Positions 53,192-62,388 of a stretch of DNA of 64,000 nt are shown piece after piece (positions within the stretch are counted from its first letter, which is position 1; each line of letters opens with the position of its first letter). The notes under the pieces are model-generated. The model was given only the letters and a program-made list of their open reading frames with translations. It was not told the DNA's origin and searched no databases. Made by a program: the position numbers and the translations under genes. The stretch is from Edaphobacter sp. 12200R-103 (GTDB lineage: Bacteria; Acidobacteriota; Terriglobia; Terriglobales; Acidobacteriaceae): contig NZ_CP048114.1 of NCBI RefSeq assembly GCF_010093025.1, positions 1,302,001 to 1,366,000 of the forward strand. Direction: 5' to 3'.

Positions 53192-54277
53192 TTAGGTCTC
53201 ACGCACGTTATAGGCGTCGAAACCGTGCTGGCGGACGAGCGCGTCACGCTGCGCTGCCTTCAGATCGGCGGCGATCATCTCGTCCACCAATTGATCGAAG
53301 CTCGTCCGCGGCACCCATCCCAGTTCCTTTTGCGCCTTGGTCGGGTCCCCGAGCAGCGTCTCTACTTCGGTGGGACGGAAGTACCGCGGATCGACCGCGA
53401 CGATGACCTTGCCGTTTTTATCGACAGCACGCTCATCGACCCCGCTTCCCTCCCAGGTCAGATCCATCTCCAGCCGCTTTGCGCAGCGCTGAACGAACTC
53501 GCGTACGCTGTACTGCTGGCCTGTAGCAATCACAAAGTCCTGCGGCTTGTCCTGCTGCAGCATCAGCCACTGCATCTCGATATAGTCGCGGGCATGGCCC
53601 CAGTCACGCTTTGCATCCAGGTTGCCGAGGAAAAGCGTCTCCTGCAGTCCGACCTTGATCCGCGACAGCCCCCGGGTGATCTTGCGGGTCACGAAGGTTT
53701 CGCCGCGCAGAGGAGATTCGTGGTTGAAGAGAATGCCGTTGCAGGCAAAGATTCCGTAGGCCTCGCGGTAGTTCACGCAGATCCAGAAGGCATACATCTT
53801 CGCGACTGCATAGGGAGAGCGCGGATAGAACGGCGTCGTCTCCTTCTGCGGAATCTCCTGCACCAGGCCGTACAACTCTGAGGTCGAAGCCTGGTAAAAC
53901 TTCGTCTTCTTCTCGAGACCCAGAATGCGGATCGCCTCCAGCAGGCGTAGCGGCCCCAGAGCGTCGGTATCCGCTGTGTACTCCGGCTGCTCGAACGAGA
54001 CCTGCACATGCGACTGGGCACCGAGGTTGTAAATCTCGTCAGGCTGGACCTTCTGGACGATATGGATCAGAGAAGAAGAGTCCGTCAGATCGCCATAATG
54101 CAGGATGAAGTGCGGATTGGGCTGGTGAGGATCTTCGTAGATATGATCGATGCGATTGGTATTAAAGAGCGACGAACGCCGTTTGATGCCATGAACTTCA
54201 TAGCCTTTGGCGAGAAGAAACTGCGCGAGATACGCTCCGTCCTGTCCAGTGACACCGGTAATCAGGGCTTTCTTCAA
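53192..54277 (-). CDS. gmd: GDP-mannose 4,6-dehydratase
   Basis: A 361-residue extended [39 protein letters not shown] opens it, the NADP site being TGVTGQDG (8-15). [35 protein letters not shown] has the Ser-Glu and Tyr-Lys active-site pattern of GMD. TTG 54277 with AAGGAG 9 bases upstream is taken as start; the frame is open upstream to 54331. The gene lies between wcaI and fcl, making a fucose-containing exopolysaccharide unit. GDP-mannose could be supplied with the help of manA at 33497. Confidence 0.95.
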   Translation of the reverse strand: MKKALITGVTGQDGAYLAQFLLAKGYEVHGIKRRSSLFNTNRIDHIYEDPHQPNPHFILHYGDLTDSSSLIHIVQKVQPDEIYNLGAQSHVQVSFEQPEYTADTDALGPLRLLEAIRILGLEKKTKFYQASTSELYGLVQEIPQKETTPFYPRSPYAVAKMYAFWICVNYREAYGIFACNGILFNHESPLRGETFVTRKITRGLSRIKVGLQETLFLGNLDAKRDWGHARDYIEMQWLMLQQDKPQDFVIATGQQYSVREFVQRCAKRLEMDLTWEGSGVDERAVDKNGKVIVAVDPRYFRPTEVETLLGDPTKAQKELGWVPRTSFDQLVDEMIAADLKAAQRDALVRQHGFDAYNVRET

Positions 54278-54335
54278 ACGAACACTCTCCTTGTTAACCT
54301 CTGTTTTGCTTCGTCTTTCGTGCGCTTCCACCAGT

Positions 54336-55592
54336 TTAGCCGATGCTCACAATCAGCCGCTTTACGTCTTCTTCAAACTGCTCGAGAACCTGCTGACGGC
54401 CGAGATGCTGCACGGCGTAGCGGCGTGCATTGGCTCCCAACCGTGCTCTCAGGGAGCCCTCCTCGACCAGCCGCGCTACTGCTGCATGCAGCGCTGCAGG
54501 GTCTTCCGCAGGAACCACCAGACCACAGGAATCCTCCGGCGTTCCACCATCCACGACCCGGGCCACCTGCGTTCCGGCATCGGCGGTTGCAATGACCGGG
54601 CGCCCGCTCGAGAGCATTCCCGTCAGCTTCGACGGCATCACCAGGTCGGCTGCGCCTGCACGCTGTGGAAGCAGATGAATATCGGCAGCATTAAGAAGAT
54701 CGTTCAAACGCTCCAGCGGCTGCAATGGCAAGAGCGTTACATTCGGTCGATCGGCGACAAGCGATTCGAGCGTGGGTCGAAAAGCCCCGTCTCCACAGAA
54801 GATAAAGTGCACCTGAGGTTTTTTCTCGAAGGACGCCGCCAGAGGCGCAAGAAGCTCCAGCCCCTGTTTTGCCCCCATATTGCCGGAATAGAGCAGTATG
54901 ATCTTTTCCTCCAGGCCAAGCTCTCTCCGAAACGGGTTCTGCGTGGACGAGTCCTGAGGATGGACCGAATCGATATCCACCCAGTTTGGGAACAGAACCA
55001 CCTTCTCTGGCGGAACCCCCTTGGCATAGGCTCTCTCCACCATCTTGTGCGAGATGCTGGAGACACGCGTAAAAGCCCGTGTAAAAAGCTGCTCCAGGCC
55101 AAGCGCGATGGAGTGCACAGGACCGTGCGCCGGAAGAAGCCCAAGATCGAAGGCGGCGTCGATCTCATAGTCCTGCACATGCAGCCAGGAGGCCGCGCCG
55201 GTCGCCTTCGCCACCAGCAGGGCCACAGGCGCGCCGAAAAATGTCGGCTCAACGGTGAAGACAATGTCAGGATTCCAGAAGCACTGGCGCAGCATCACCG
55301 GAAGGCTCCCGAGCATGAAGGAGAACAGGTGCACCATGCGCTTCACCCCGGTCGGCTTCGGAGGGACGTAGAGAGGAGTGCGGTAGACGAGCGGCTCGTT
55401 GGGATGGCGCTCGGTCCTGTACAAGCTTCCGCGGTAGTCCTCGCGAATGCTCCAGGCGGGATAGTAAGGCGGCGCGGTGACGACACGAACCTCGTGTCCC
55501 CGGCCAGCCAGCCAGGACGCCATTTCGCCCGTATATTTTCCGATCCCGGTAAGTTCTGGGGAGTAGTTGAGACCGTAGATGAGAATTCGCAC
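54336..55592 (-). CDS. wcaI: WcaI-like family 4 glycosyltransferase
   Basis: A 418-residue GT-B glycosyltransferase. The N-terminal domain opens with [45 protein letters not shown], characteristic of WcaI. The C-terminal domain carries [19 protein letters not shown] and the donor-binding E-x7-E-like region [28 protein letters not shown]. WcaI in colanic-acid synthesis transfers fucose, and here it sits beside gmd and fcl. It is divergent from the permease gene, whose start is 5 bases away. Confidence 0.92.
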   Translation of the reverse strand: MRILIYGLNYSPELTGIGKYTGEMASWLAGRGHEVRVVTAPPYYPAWSIREDYRGSLYRTERHPNEPLVYRTPLYVPPKPTGVKRMVHLFSFMLGSLPVMLRQCFWNPDIVFTVEPTFFGAPVALLVAKATGAASWLHVQDYEIDAAFDLGLLPAHGPVHSIALGLEQLFTRAFTRVSSISHKMVERAYAKGVPPEKVVLFPNWVDIDSVHPQDSSTQNPFRRELGLEEKIILLYSGNMGAKQGLELLAPLAASFEKKPQVHFIFCGDGAFRPTLESLVADRPNVTLLPLQPLERLNDLLNAADIHLLPQRAGAADLVMPSKLTGMLSSGRPVIATADAGTQVARVVDGGTPEDSCGLVVPAEDPAALHAAVARLVEEGSLRARLGANARRYAVQHLGRQQVLEQFEEDVKRLIVSIG

Positions 55593-55596
55593 TGAT

Positions 55597-56517
55597 ATGA
55601 AGTTTACCCAACCAGTGATTAATGGAATATTCCATCTTGCTTCCCGGCGCAGGCACCGTCATGCTGGAGAGGTGGAAGCTTTATGGAGCCGCATCAGGCA
55701 GCAGCCTCTGGCGGCAATTGGAATCTGCCTTCTGGCGATCTTTGTGGTCTGTGCCCTCTTCGCCCCGTGGATGGCTCCGCGCGATCCGGCGGCTCTTGAC
55801 CTGCATGGACGTCTCGCGTCTCCCAGCAGCGCCCACTGGTTCGGAACCGACGAGCTGGGACGCGACATCTTCTCCCGCACGCTGTACGGCGCCCGAATCT
55901 CACTGATCGTTGCAGTCACCGTGGTTGGCCTGTCGCTCGTCATCGGCCTGGTTGCCGGCTGCGCCGCAGGTTTCTATGGGGGCTGGCTCGACACCATCAT
56001 CAACGTCTATGTGATGAACGCCTTTCTTGCGCTGCCGGGAATCCTGCTGGCGATCGCGTTTGTCGCCTTTATGGGCCCGGGGCTGTGGAACGTGGTTATC
56101 GCACTCGCGATCTCAGGATGGGTAGGCTATGCGCGGCTGGTCCGCGGGCAGGTGATGGCCGTCAAGGAGCGCGAGTTCGTCGAGGCGGCGCGCGCGCTCG
56201 GAGCGTCAGATCTCCGAATCCTCGGCCGGCATATTCTGCCGAACATCGTGCAGCCCTTGATCGTGCAGGCGGCGATCGGAATGGCGACTGCCGTAATGGC
56301 TGAGGCCACCCTGAGCTTTCTCGGGCTGGGCGTTCCACCGCCGGCAGCAAGCTGGGGCTCCATGCTGAACGACGCGCGGTCCCACCTCTTCGATTCGCCT
56401 CACATGGTCTTCTTCCCGGCAATGGCCGTGATGCTTTGCGTGCTGTCGTTCAACTTTATCGGGGATGCTCTGCGGGACTTCATGGACCCAAGGGCGCGCA
56501 TGCGGGCAGGGCTCTGA
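55597..56517 (+). CDS. ABC transporter permease, DppC/OppC family
   Basis: A 306-residue inner-membrane permease of the peptide/nickel class. The N-terminal OppC helix (LAAIGICLLAIFVVCALFAPWMAP) is followed by HWFGTDELGRDIFSRTLYGARISL, the classical OppC motif. Further helices and the EAA loop EFVEAARALGASDLRILGRHILPNIVQPLIVQ follow, which couples to the ATPase. ATG 55597 is chosen because the earlier ATG at 55579 overlaps wcaI; neither has a good SD. Its usual partner DppB lies 1 kb away in the opposite direction; no DppA, D or F is in the window. Confidence 0.87.
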   Translation: MKFTQPVINGIFHLASRRRHRHAGEVEALWSRIRQQPLAAIGICLLAIFVVCALFAPWMAPRDPAALDLHGRLASPSSAHWFGTDELGRDIFSRTLYGARISLIVAVTVVGLSLVIGLVAGCAAGFYGGWLDTIINVYVMNAFLALPGILLAIAFVAFMGPGLWNVVIALAISGWVGYARLVRGQVMAVKEREFVEAARALGASDLRILGRHILPNIVQPLIVQAAIGMATAVMAEATLSFLGLGVPPPAASWGSMLNDARSHLFDSPHMVFFPAMAVMLCVLSFNFIGDALRDFMDPRARMRAGL

Positions 56518-56568
56518 TCGTCTGCCTGCGCGATCAGGTATGCTTGGGCGATATTCAAGGGAGGTACG

Positions 56569-57045
56569 ATGCGCAAGGTCGTAATAACCGATAACCCTAC
56601 AGGTCTTCCAACGTCCGGCTCATGGCTTCCTCTTGAAAAGATCGGCTCCGTCGAGATCAGCTCAGAGGATCCGAACTTCCCCATCGAGCATGCGCTGAGA
56701 GAATCAGGAGCCGGAGGTTGGCGGGCCTCCGCACCCGGACCTCAACGAATCCGGCTCATCTTTGATGAGCCTCAAACCATCCACAGGATTCAACTTCACT
56801 TCGTGGAAAAGGATGCGGAGCGCTCACAGGAGTTCTGGCTGCTGGCGCTTGTGGGCGACGAACTTCGCGACGTGGTGAGGCAGCAGTGGAACTTCTCTCC
56901 TCAGGGCACGACCGAGGAACTGGAAGACTATACCGTGGAGTTGACCGGCGTGAATGCGCTGGAACTGCGAATCGATCCTGACCGCGCCCATGATCCGCTG
57001 CAGAGCCGCCACGCAGCCTCCCTCGAACGATTGAGGCTGGCGTAG
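56569..57045 (+). CDS. Discoidin (F5/8 type C)-like domain protein
   Basis: A 158-residue cytoplasmic protein without signal peptide. VEISSEDPNFPIEHALRESGAGGWRASAPGPQRIRLIFDEPQTIHRIQLHFVEKDAERSQEFWLLAL is the strand pattern of a galactose-binding/F5-8C jelly roll, and the C-terminal ELTGVNALELRIDPDRAHDPLQSRHAASLERLRLA is the closing strand. Substrate and enzymatic activity are not evident. AAGGGAGG lies 5 bases before the ATG. The stop TAG overlaps the GTG start of the phosphoesterase (TAGTG), so the two are translated together. Confidence 0.75.
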   Translation: MRKVVITDNPTGLPTSGSWLPLEKIGSVEISSEDPNFPIEHALRESGAGGWRASAPGPQRIRLIFDEPQTIHRIQLHFVEKDAERSQEFWLLALVGDELRDVVRQQWNFSPQGTTEELEDYTVELTGVNALELRIDPDRAHDPLQSRHAASLERLRLA

Positions 57046-57503
57046 TGCTGATCGGAGTAATCTCAGACACCCACGGCCTGCTGCGCCCGGAAGCCACCGC
57101 CGCGCTAGCCGGGGCAGCACACATTCTGCATGCTGGGGATGTTGGAGATGCCAGGATTCTGGACGAGCTACGCCGGATCGCGCCCGTAACAGCGATTCGC
57201 GGCAACGTGGATCTTCGCGGCGAGTGTTCCCTGCTGCCACCGACAGAGGCAGTGGAACTGGGCGGAAAGTTGTTTTACCTGGTGCACTCGGTCCAGGATC
57301 TCGATATCGATCCCGTCGCGGCGCAGGTGGATGTCGTCGTCAGCGGACACTCTCACAAATCCGGAATCGAGCGGAAGCAGGGTGTGACATACCTGAATCC
57401 GGGAAGTGCCGGGCCCAGGCGACTTGACCTGCCGGTGAGCGTGGCTTTGCTGACCATAAGCCAGTCCCAACTGGAGCCCAGGCTTGTGGAATTATCCGTC
57501 TAA
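57045..57503 (+). CDS. YfcE/MJ0936-type metallophosphoesterase
   Basis: A 152-residue calcineurin-like phosphoesterase. Metal ligands are easy to read: GVISDTHG (Asp, His), HAGDVGD (Asp), RGNVD (Asn) and VSGHSHK (His-His), then YLNPGSAG. It has no DNA or membrane domain, so it is a small cytoplasmic phosphodiesterase with unknown substrate, like E. coli YfcE. The GTG start overlaps the preceding stop, so its expression depends on the discoidin-like gene. Confidence 0.92.
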   Translation: MLIGVISDTHGLLRPEATAALAGAAHILHAGDVGDARILDELRRIAPVTAIRGNVDLRGECSLLPPTEAVELGGKLFYLVHSVQDLDIDPVAAQVDVVVSGHSHKSGIERKQGVTYLNPGSAGPRRLDLPVSVALLTISQSQLEPRLVELSV

Positions 57504-57560
57504 AAAGCGCCTTCGACGCCGCCTGCTGTTGAAGATATTGTGGGCGCGAAGCTCCCATCG

Positions 57561-58484
57561 CTATAGGCCTCGCATACGAGGATTCGCCACGGTATAGGCC
57601 ACATCGGTCAGCAGATTGACGGCCACATAGGTAAGGCCGACCGCGAGGATGCATCCCTGCACAAGAGCATAGTCGCGGTTGTAGATGGCGGAGATCGTCA
57701 GGCGTCCGATACCGGGCCAACTGAAGATGATCTCGGTAACGATGGCGCCCGCCAGCAGTGAGCCGAACTGAAGGCCGATCACCGTCAACACGGGGATGAG
57801 CGCATTGCGGAGAGCATGACGATAGACGACGGTGCGTTCGGGGAGCCCCTTCGCCCGAGCAGTGCGGATGTAGTCCTGGCTAAGCTCTTCCAACATGGCG
57901 GTGCGTACCATCCGTGTCAGGACCGCAGCGAGAGACAGCCCGAGGGTGATAGCTGGAAGGATCAGGTGAAGGAGGAAGTCTGCCAGGCTTCCATTGCCCG
58001 CCGTCGAAACTGGAAGCCATCCAAGTCCGATCGAAAAGATGAGGATGAGGATGGGCCCCAGCGCGAAGTTGGGAAACGAGAGGCCGACGAGCGACAGGAC
58101 TCCAAGACTGCGATCCTGCCAGCGGTTGCGATGCAGCGCCGATGCAATCCCCACGGGAATGGACGCGCCTACCCCGAGAATGAGCGCGGCGATGGTAAGA
58201 GCCAGGGTGTAGGGATACCGCTGCAGGATGAGATGCGTGACAGAGTCGTGCATCCGCAGCGACTGCCCCAGGTCGCCATGCAGGATGCCTCGCCAGTAAT
58301 GAAGATACTGCTCGATCAGAGGGACATCGAGTCCATAAGCATGACGCAGGGCTCCAATATCAGAGGCGGTCGCGCCCTCCCCCAGCATCTGGACGATAGG
58401 ATCGCCAGGGACCAGATGGATGAGGAGAAAGACCACCGAAACCACAACCCAGAGGACCGGCAGCGTAAGCAGGACGCGCTTCAT
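57561..58484 (-). CDS. ABC transporter permease, DppB/OppB family
   Basis: A 307-residue permease. MKRVLLTLPVLWVVVSVVFLLIHLVPGDPIVQML is the OppB start, YWRGILHGDLGQSL the OppB loop, and the coupling loop DYIRTARAKGLPERTVVYRHALRNALIPVLTVIGLQFGSLLAGAIVTEIIFSWPGIGRL is diagnostic of DppB. Start ATG 58484; the frame is open to 58523. It converges with DppC-like 55597-56517, with the discoidin/phosphoesterase pair between them. The usual operon order B-C is broken, so an inversion is likely. Confidence 0.88.
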   Translation of the reverse strand: MKRVLLTLPVLWVVVSVVFLLIHLVPGDPIVQMLGEGATASDIGALRHAYGLDVPLIEQYLHYWRGILHGDLGQSLRMHDSVTHLILQRYPYTLALTIAALILGVGASIPVGIASALHRNRWQDRSLGVLSLVGLSFPNFALGPILILIFSIGLGWLPVSTAGNGSLADFLLHLILPAITLGLSLAAVLTRMVRTAMLEELSQDYIRTARAKGLPERTVVYRHALRNALIPVLTVIGLQFGSLLAGAIVTEIIFSWPGIGRLTISAIYNRDYALVQGCILAVGLTYVAVNLLTDVAYTVANPRMRGL

Positions 58485-58540
58485 GGGATGCCAGAAATGG
58501 CACCTGGCCGGTCGGTCGGCCACTAAGCCCGGAATATGGG

Positions 58541-58577
58541 GAGGCTTCCCCTTCGATTGGCTCAGGGGCAGAATGAG
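58541..58577 (-). repeat. Degenerate repeat-like segment
   Basis: On the minus strand CTCATTCTGCCCCTGAGCCA then ATCGAAGGGGAAGC shares TCATTCTG and ATCGAAGG with the dispersed family at 4417/6846/33431, with extra CCCCTGAGC between. Weak resemblance in the spacer before the DppB gene. Confidence 0.3.
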
Positions 58578-58649
58578 AGGCTCCCACAGGTGTGTCGAGA
58601 TTTCGGGTTCATCAAAGACATTTTGCCATCCGGGGCTGAGGGAACTTCA

Positions 58650-60050
58650 TTATTGCGTCGCTTCCCTGCTCTCTTCTTCATAGGGGGCATAGTCGACCGG
58701 AGAGTTGAGAGGCTCGACGTTGATGCGGCTGATGCGGTGCCCGTTCATCTCGGCGACGGTATAGCGGCGGCCGTCATACTCTATACTCTCACCGGAAGCA
58801 GGAATATGGCCGAGTTGTGAGAGGAGGAATCCTGCCAGGGTCTCGACTCCGGCCTCGCGGGGAAACTCCCAGTGGAGCTGGTTGCGGAGATCGCGCAGCG
58901 AGGTTGAGCCGTCAAGCGCCATCACTCCCGTGGCGCTGGTGAGAGCGGAACGCGTGACATCGAACTCGTCATCCAACTCTCCGACCAACTGCTCGAGTAC
59001 ATCCTCGGCGCTGACCAGGCCGACCGTGCTGCCGAACTCATCCACGACGATAGCGATCTGCCGCCGGTTCTGCTGGAACTCCTGCAGGAGCTCGATGGCG
59101 ATCTTGGTTTCCGGCACGACGATGGCCCTGCGCATGATCTGACGGATGGTGAGGCCCGACTGGCCACGGCCCCCGAAGGCCAGGGCGACGGAACGCATAT
59201 GCATGAAGCGGGAGACATCTTTGGAGTAGAGGATGCCGATGATATTGTCGGTGCCGGGGCCAGCGGGATCGTAGACCGGGATACGGGAATGCTGCTCCTC
59301 TACGATGCGAGCGCTGGCCTGCTCAATCGGCATGTCGGCCGGCAGGGAGAAGATCTTACCGCGCGGCGTCATGATCTCGCGTACGGTGACATGGCTCAGT
59401 TCGATGGCCCGGTGGATGATCTCTTCCTGAAAGACCGGTAACAGCCCCATACGGCGCGTGGCCGTGGCGATCAGTTTGAGTTCCTCCGGCGAGTGCACGC
59501 CGCCTTCGCCTCGCAGAGGCGTGCGGAAGGCGCGGAGCACGATCGTGGCGGAACTGTTCATGAGGCGGATGAGCGGGCGGGTCATCCGGATGAAGACATC
59601 CATCGGACCGGCGACCGCCAGAGCAATCCGCTCGGTCCGCTGCAGGGCAAGCGACTTGGGGACGAGCTCTCCCAGAAGCACCTCAAAGTAGGTGATCAGG
59701 GCAAAGGCGATGATGACAGCAGCTGTATGGGCGTAGATGGAAGCGTGAGGAGATAGCTGATGCAGCCAATCTCCGGCGAACCGAAGCAGAATATCGGCCA
59801 CGGCGGGTTCACCGACCCAGCCGAGGGCGAGCGAGGCAAGCGTCACGCCAAGCTGAACGGCGGGCAGAAACTCATCGATACTCTGCTTGAGCTTGAGGGC
59901 TGTGACGGCGCCCGGACGGCCATGCGCGATCAACTGCTGGACGCGGGTCTCACGAACGCTGACGAGGGCAAACTCGGCCGCGACAAAGAAACTGGTAGCC
60001 AAGATGAAGAAGGCGACCAGAATGACGCGAAAGAGTATCCACTCAAGCAT
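58650..60050 (-). CDS. HlyC/CorC-family (CNNM + CBS) membrane protein
   Basis: A 466-residue protein. The N-terminal DUF21/CNNM domain has four hydrophobic segments (about 6-160), with FFVAAEFALVSVRETRVQQL and YFEVLLGELVPKSLALQ. A CBS pair follows (VREIMTPRGKIFSLPAD, SRIPVYD..., IVVDEFGSTVGLVSAEDVLEQLVGEL). The C-terminal CorC/HlyC domain includes LDGSTSLRDLRNQLHWEFPREAGVETLAGFLLSQLGHIPASGESIEYDGRRYTV. The family is linked to Mg2+/Co2+ efflux or ion homeostasis; the older haemolysin label should be ignored. Confidence 0.92.
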   Translation of the reverse strand: MLEWILFRVILVAFFILATSFFVAAEFALVSVRETRVQQLIAHGRPGAVTALKLKQSIDEFLPAVQLGVTLASLALGWVGEPAVADILLRFAGDWLHQLSPHASIYAHTAAVIIAFALITYFEVLLGELVPKSLALQRTERIALAVAGPMDVFIRMTRPLIRLMNSSATIVLRAFRTPLRGEGGVHSPEELKLIATATRRMGLLPVFQEEIIHRAIELSHVTVREIMTPRGKIFSLPADMPIEQASARIVEEQHSRIPVYDPAGPGTDNIIGILYSKDVSRFMHMRSVALAFGGRGQSGLTIRQIMRRAIVVPETKIAIELLQEFQQNRRQIAIVVDEFGSTVGLVSAEDVLEQLVGELDDEFDVTRSALTSATGVMALDGSTSLRDLRNQLHWEFPREAGVETLAGFLLSQLGHIPASGESIEYDGRRYTVAEMNGHRISRINVEPLNSPVDYAPYEEESREATQ

Positions 60051-60178
60051 TTGAAGACAGTGTAAACGGGCTGGACAGCAAAAGAGCTGCCTCTACGCAA
60101 ACCCTCGAAAGGAAGCAGCTTCGGCTGTGACAACAAGCGTATGATGGAGCCGTCTCACTCTGCCGCAGGAGGCTAGCC

Positions 60179-60730
60179 ATGAATCGTCCCGGCGTCCTTT
60201 CCCTGGCACTTCTCTTAGGAGCGTCGTTCGCGCTTCCCTCGCAGTCTCTTTCCCAATCCATGTCCCAGTCGGTCATTGCCCAAACCATGGTGAGCGGGAT
60301 GGGGGCAGGTTGCCCCGTCAGCCTACAGGCGCAGCGGAGCGGAATTCCCACAGTCATAGTGACTAACGGACGAGTCCCTATTCCTGCCGCTCGGCTTCAG
60401 TTGAACTGGGGAAATCGTCAGCGGAAACAGATCGTAGCCGCCGCCATCTTCGTCCATGGCTTTGACGCCACTCCTCGCGTGATCCCCGCAGGCTCCGGAA
60501 CTGCGGCTTCTGCAGAACTACAGAAAGGCTTTGCCGTAAAGCTGAATCTCTCAGGCGACGGTCAGGCTACCACCGACCTGACCTTGCAGAGATTCGCGAC
60601 GGTAAGCTCGATCGAACTGAAATCCATTGAGTACGCAGATGGAAGCAGATGGAATATTTCTGCGGGGCAGAACTGCAGCATAGCGCCCAATCCGTATCTG
60701 CCAGTCACCGCCACAGTCATTGCGCATTAA
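60179..60730 (+). CDS. Exported protein of unknown function
   Basis: A 183-residue protein with a signal peptide (GVLSLALLLGASFALPSQSLSQ, cleavage about 26). The mature part is rich in beta-strands: VIVTNGRVPIPAARLQLNWGNRQRKQIVAAAIFVHGFDAT and KLNLSGDGQATTDLTLQRFATVSSIELKSIEYADGSRW. Two Cys (CPVSL, CSIAPN) may form a disulfide. No family recognised. AGGAGG lies 7 bases before the ATG. Its end faces trxA across a hairpin. Confidence 0.7.
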   Translation: MNRPGVLSLALLLGASFALPSQSLSQSMSQSVIAQTMVSGMGAGCPVSLQAQRSGIPTVIVTNGRVPIPAARLQLNWGNRQRKQIVAAAIFVHGFDATPRVIPAGSGTAASAELQKGFAVKLNLSGDGQATTDLTLQRFATVSSIELKSIEYADGSRWNISAGQNCSIAPNPYLPVTATVIAH

Positions 60731-60741
60731 ATCGGCGCAAA

Positions 60742-60778
60742 AGAAAAACGGCCCTGCACCTGGTTGAGTGCAAGGCCG
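60742..60778 (-). terminator. Terminator for trxA
   Basis: On the minus strand CGGCCTTGCAC pairs with GTGCAGGGCCG (one mismatch) and is followed by TTTTTCTTTT, directly after the trxA stop. Confidence 0.85.
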
Positions 60779-60798
60779 CAGTCTCTGCAGAAACAAAT

Positions 60799-61131
60799 TT
60801 ACGCAAGAACCTTGGTGATGGACTTGTCGATGGTGTCCTTGGGGACATAGCCGACGATCTGGTCTGCCACCTTGCCGTCCTTGAAAAGGAGCAGGGCAGG
60901 AATACCGCGGATGCCGTAACGCATCGGGGTTGCGGTATTTGCGTCGACGTCCATCTTCATCACCTTAAGCTGGCCCTGATAATGGCTGGCCACCTCGTCC
61001 ACAACGGGAGCGAGAGCGCGACACGGTCCGCACCAGGCCGCCCAAAAATCTACGAGCACGGGCTGCTCTGACTGTAGGACATCTTTCTCGAAATTCACGT
61101 CGCTGACTTCTGTTACGAACTGACCTGCCAT
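60799..61131 (-). CDS. trxA: Thioredoxin
   Basis: A 110-residue thioredoxin, the general cytoplasmic disulfide reductase. VLVDFWAAWCGPCRALAPVVDEVA contains the active-site CGPC (34-37), KVMKMDVDANTATPMRYGIRGIPALLLFKDG the cis-Pro, and the helix ends TIDKSITKVLA. Length and sequence are those of TrxA. The ATG is preceded by GGAGG. Transcription ends at the hairpin 60742-60778. Confidence 0.97.
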   Translation of the reverse strand: MAGQFVTEVSDVNFEKDVLQSEQPVLVDFWAAWCGPCRALAPVVDEVASHYQGQLKVMKMDVDANTATPMRYGIRGIPALLLFKDGKVADQIVGYVPKDTIDKSITKVLA

Positions 61132-61294
61132 CTATCTTCCTCCCAAGAATGTTCTGCGATTGCCACCCAATCTGGCCGAACAACCTTCACAATAATAGAT
61201 GCATGGAGGCGCTTGTGGTTTCAAAAGTGACCGGCCAGTACAGGAATCTGGTCTGACCGAAAGAGGCAGGGTGAGCATGCAATTTGAGCTTAAA

Positions 61295-61379
61295 GTGAGA
61301 ACGCCCGGACCCCTGTGAAGGGGTCAACGGGCGGCGTAGCAGCCCTCCCCAGAACTGCTCACTCGGACAAGGTACGCCA
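61295..61379 (+). ncRNA. Candidate structured RNA in the trxA-thrB spacer
   Basis: The 304-base spacer 61132-61435 holds no gene, but 61295-61379 folds well on the plus strand. An outer helix AGTGA/TCACT encloses two hairpins. The first is a 13-pair stem (CGCCCG-GACCCCT / AGGGGTC-aa-CGGGCG) capped by a GTGA tetraloop of GNRA type (61316-61319). The second is GCAG/CTGC (61340-61359). GGCGT 61334-61338 can also pair with ACGCC 61375-61379. I recognise no known family. Whether it is transcribed is not known. Confidence 0.4.
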
Positions 61380-61435
61380 AATCAATGAGAAAGGTAAAGC
61401 ACTCTTAAGTAACCGTATAGTAACCTTTAAGTAGA

Positions 61436-62353
61436 TTACTTCCCCTCTGATAAGCCTGAAAATTCCGCCCCTGTAGAGATTGCGGTCTCGAGGATTTCCA
61501 CATCCGGATCCTCCGCGGCCTCTCGAATCTTCCCCAGAAGCTTGGAAAGTGGCCTGTCAGTCACCATCAAAACTGACGGACCCGCGCCGCTGAGAGCGAC
61601 CCCGAGAAAGCCGGGCGCCCCGGAGAGCGGCATCAGCCTTCCCAGAAGGGGGCAAGCCTGGATACGATAGGGCTGATGAATCCGATCGCGCATCGCAGTG
61701 GCCAGAAGGTCGCCCCGGCCAAGAGCGAAAGCAGATACAAGTAGGGCCGTCGACTGGATGTTGAGAACGGCGTCCTCCCGCGAGTAGTGCGACGGCAGCA
61801 TGGCCCGGGCTTTGCTCGTCGAAAGACTGGCTGGAGGGAGCGCTAAAAGAAGGTTCCACTTTAAGTCATCCGTATAAGTGGCTGTTTTTACGAGCCCTTC
61901 ATCCATCGCGGATACAGTCATTCCTCCAAGAAAGCAGGCTGCCACATTATCGGGATGACCCTCGCGGCGGCACGCCTCTTCAAGAATCTGCTGGCGCGAC
62001 CAATTCAGCTCGCCAAAGTGATTTGCGAGGAGCACCCCGGCAAGAAGCGCGGCTGCACTGGAACCACATCCCATTCCGAGGGGAATCTCATTGTGAAGCT
62101 TCAGGGACAGGCGGGGCGACAGTTTGCCTGCGTTCGTCAGGACGTCCATGTAGGTCATCAGGATCAGATTATTTTCGATGACCGAACAGGCCTGGGCGTT
62201 CCTCCCGGTAGCCTCGATGCTGAAAGCCCCGGCACCGGAAATGTCAGCTTCGATGTCGAGATAGAGGGCCATCGCGAGACCCAGCGCATCGAAGCCGGGA
62301 CCAAGGTTGGCAGAGGTGGCGGGAAGACGCATGCGGAACGGCGATGGGGTCAT
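61436..62353 (-). CDS. thrB: Homoserine kinase
   Basis: A 305-residue GHMP kinase phosphorylating homoserine for threonine synthesis. RLPATSANLGPGFDALGLAM is the N-terminal signature, the ATP loop is IPLGMGCGSSAAALLAGVLLA, GHPDNVAACFLGGM is the second motif, and GVALSGAGPSVLMV the C-terminal GHMP motif. ATG 62353 is chosen; the frame is open to 62434. It follows thrC by 148 bases, in the same direction, with two perfect hairpins between. Confidence 0.95.
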   Translation of the reverse strand: MTPSPFRMRLPATSANLGPGFDALGLAMALYLDIEADISGAGAFSIEATGRNAQACSVIENNLILMTYMDVLTNAGKLSPRLSLKLHNEIPLGMGCGSSAAALLAGVLLANHFGELNWSRQQILEEACRREGHPDNVAACFLGGMTVSAMDEGLVKTATYTDDLKWNLLLALPPASLSTSKARAMLPSHYSREDAVLNIQSTALLVSAFALGRGDLLATAMRDRIHQPYRIQACPLLGRLMPLSGAPGFLGVALSGAGPSVLMVTDRPLSKLLGKIREAAEDPDVEILETAISTGAEFSGLSEGK

Positions 62354-62388
62354 TGATCTGGTCCGAGGGCGAATTGTAGGACTTCGAG

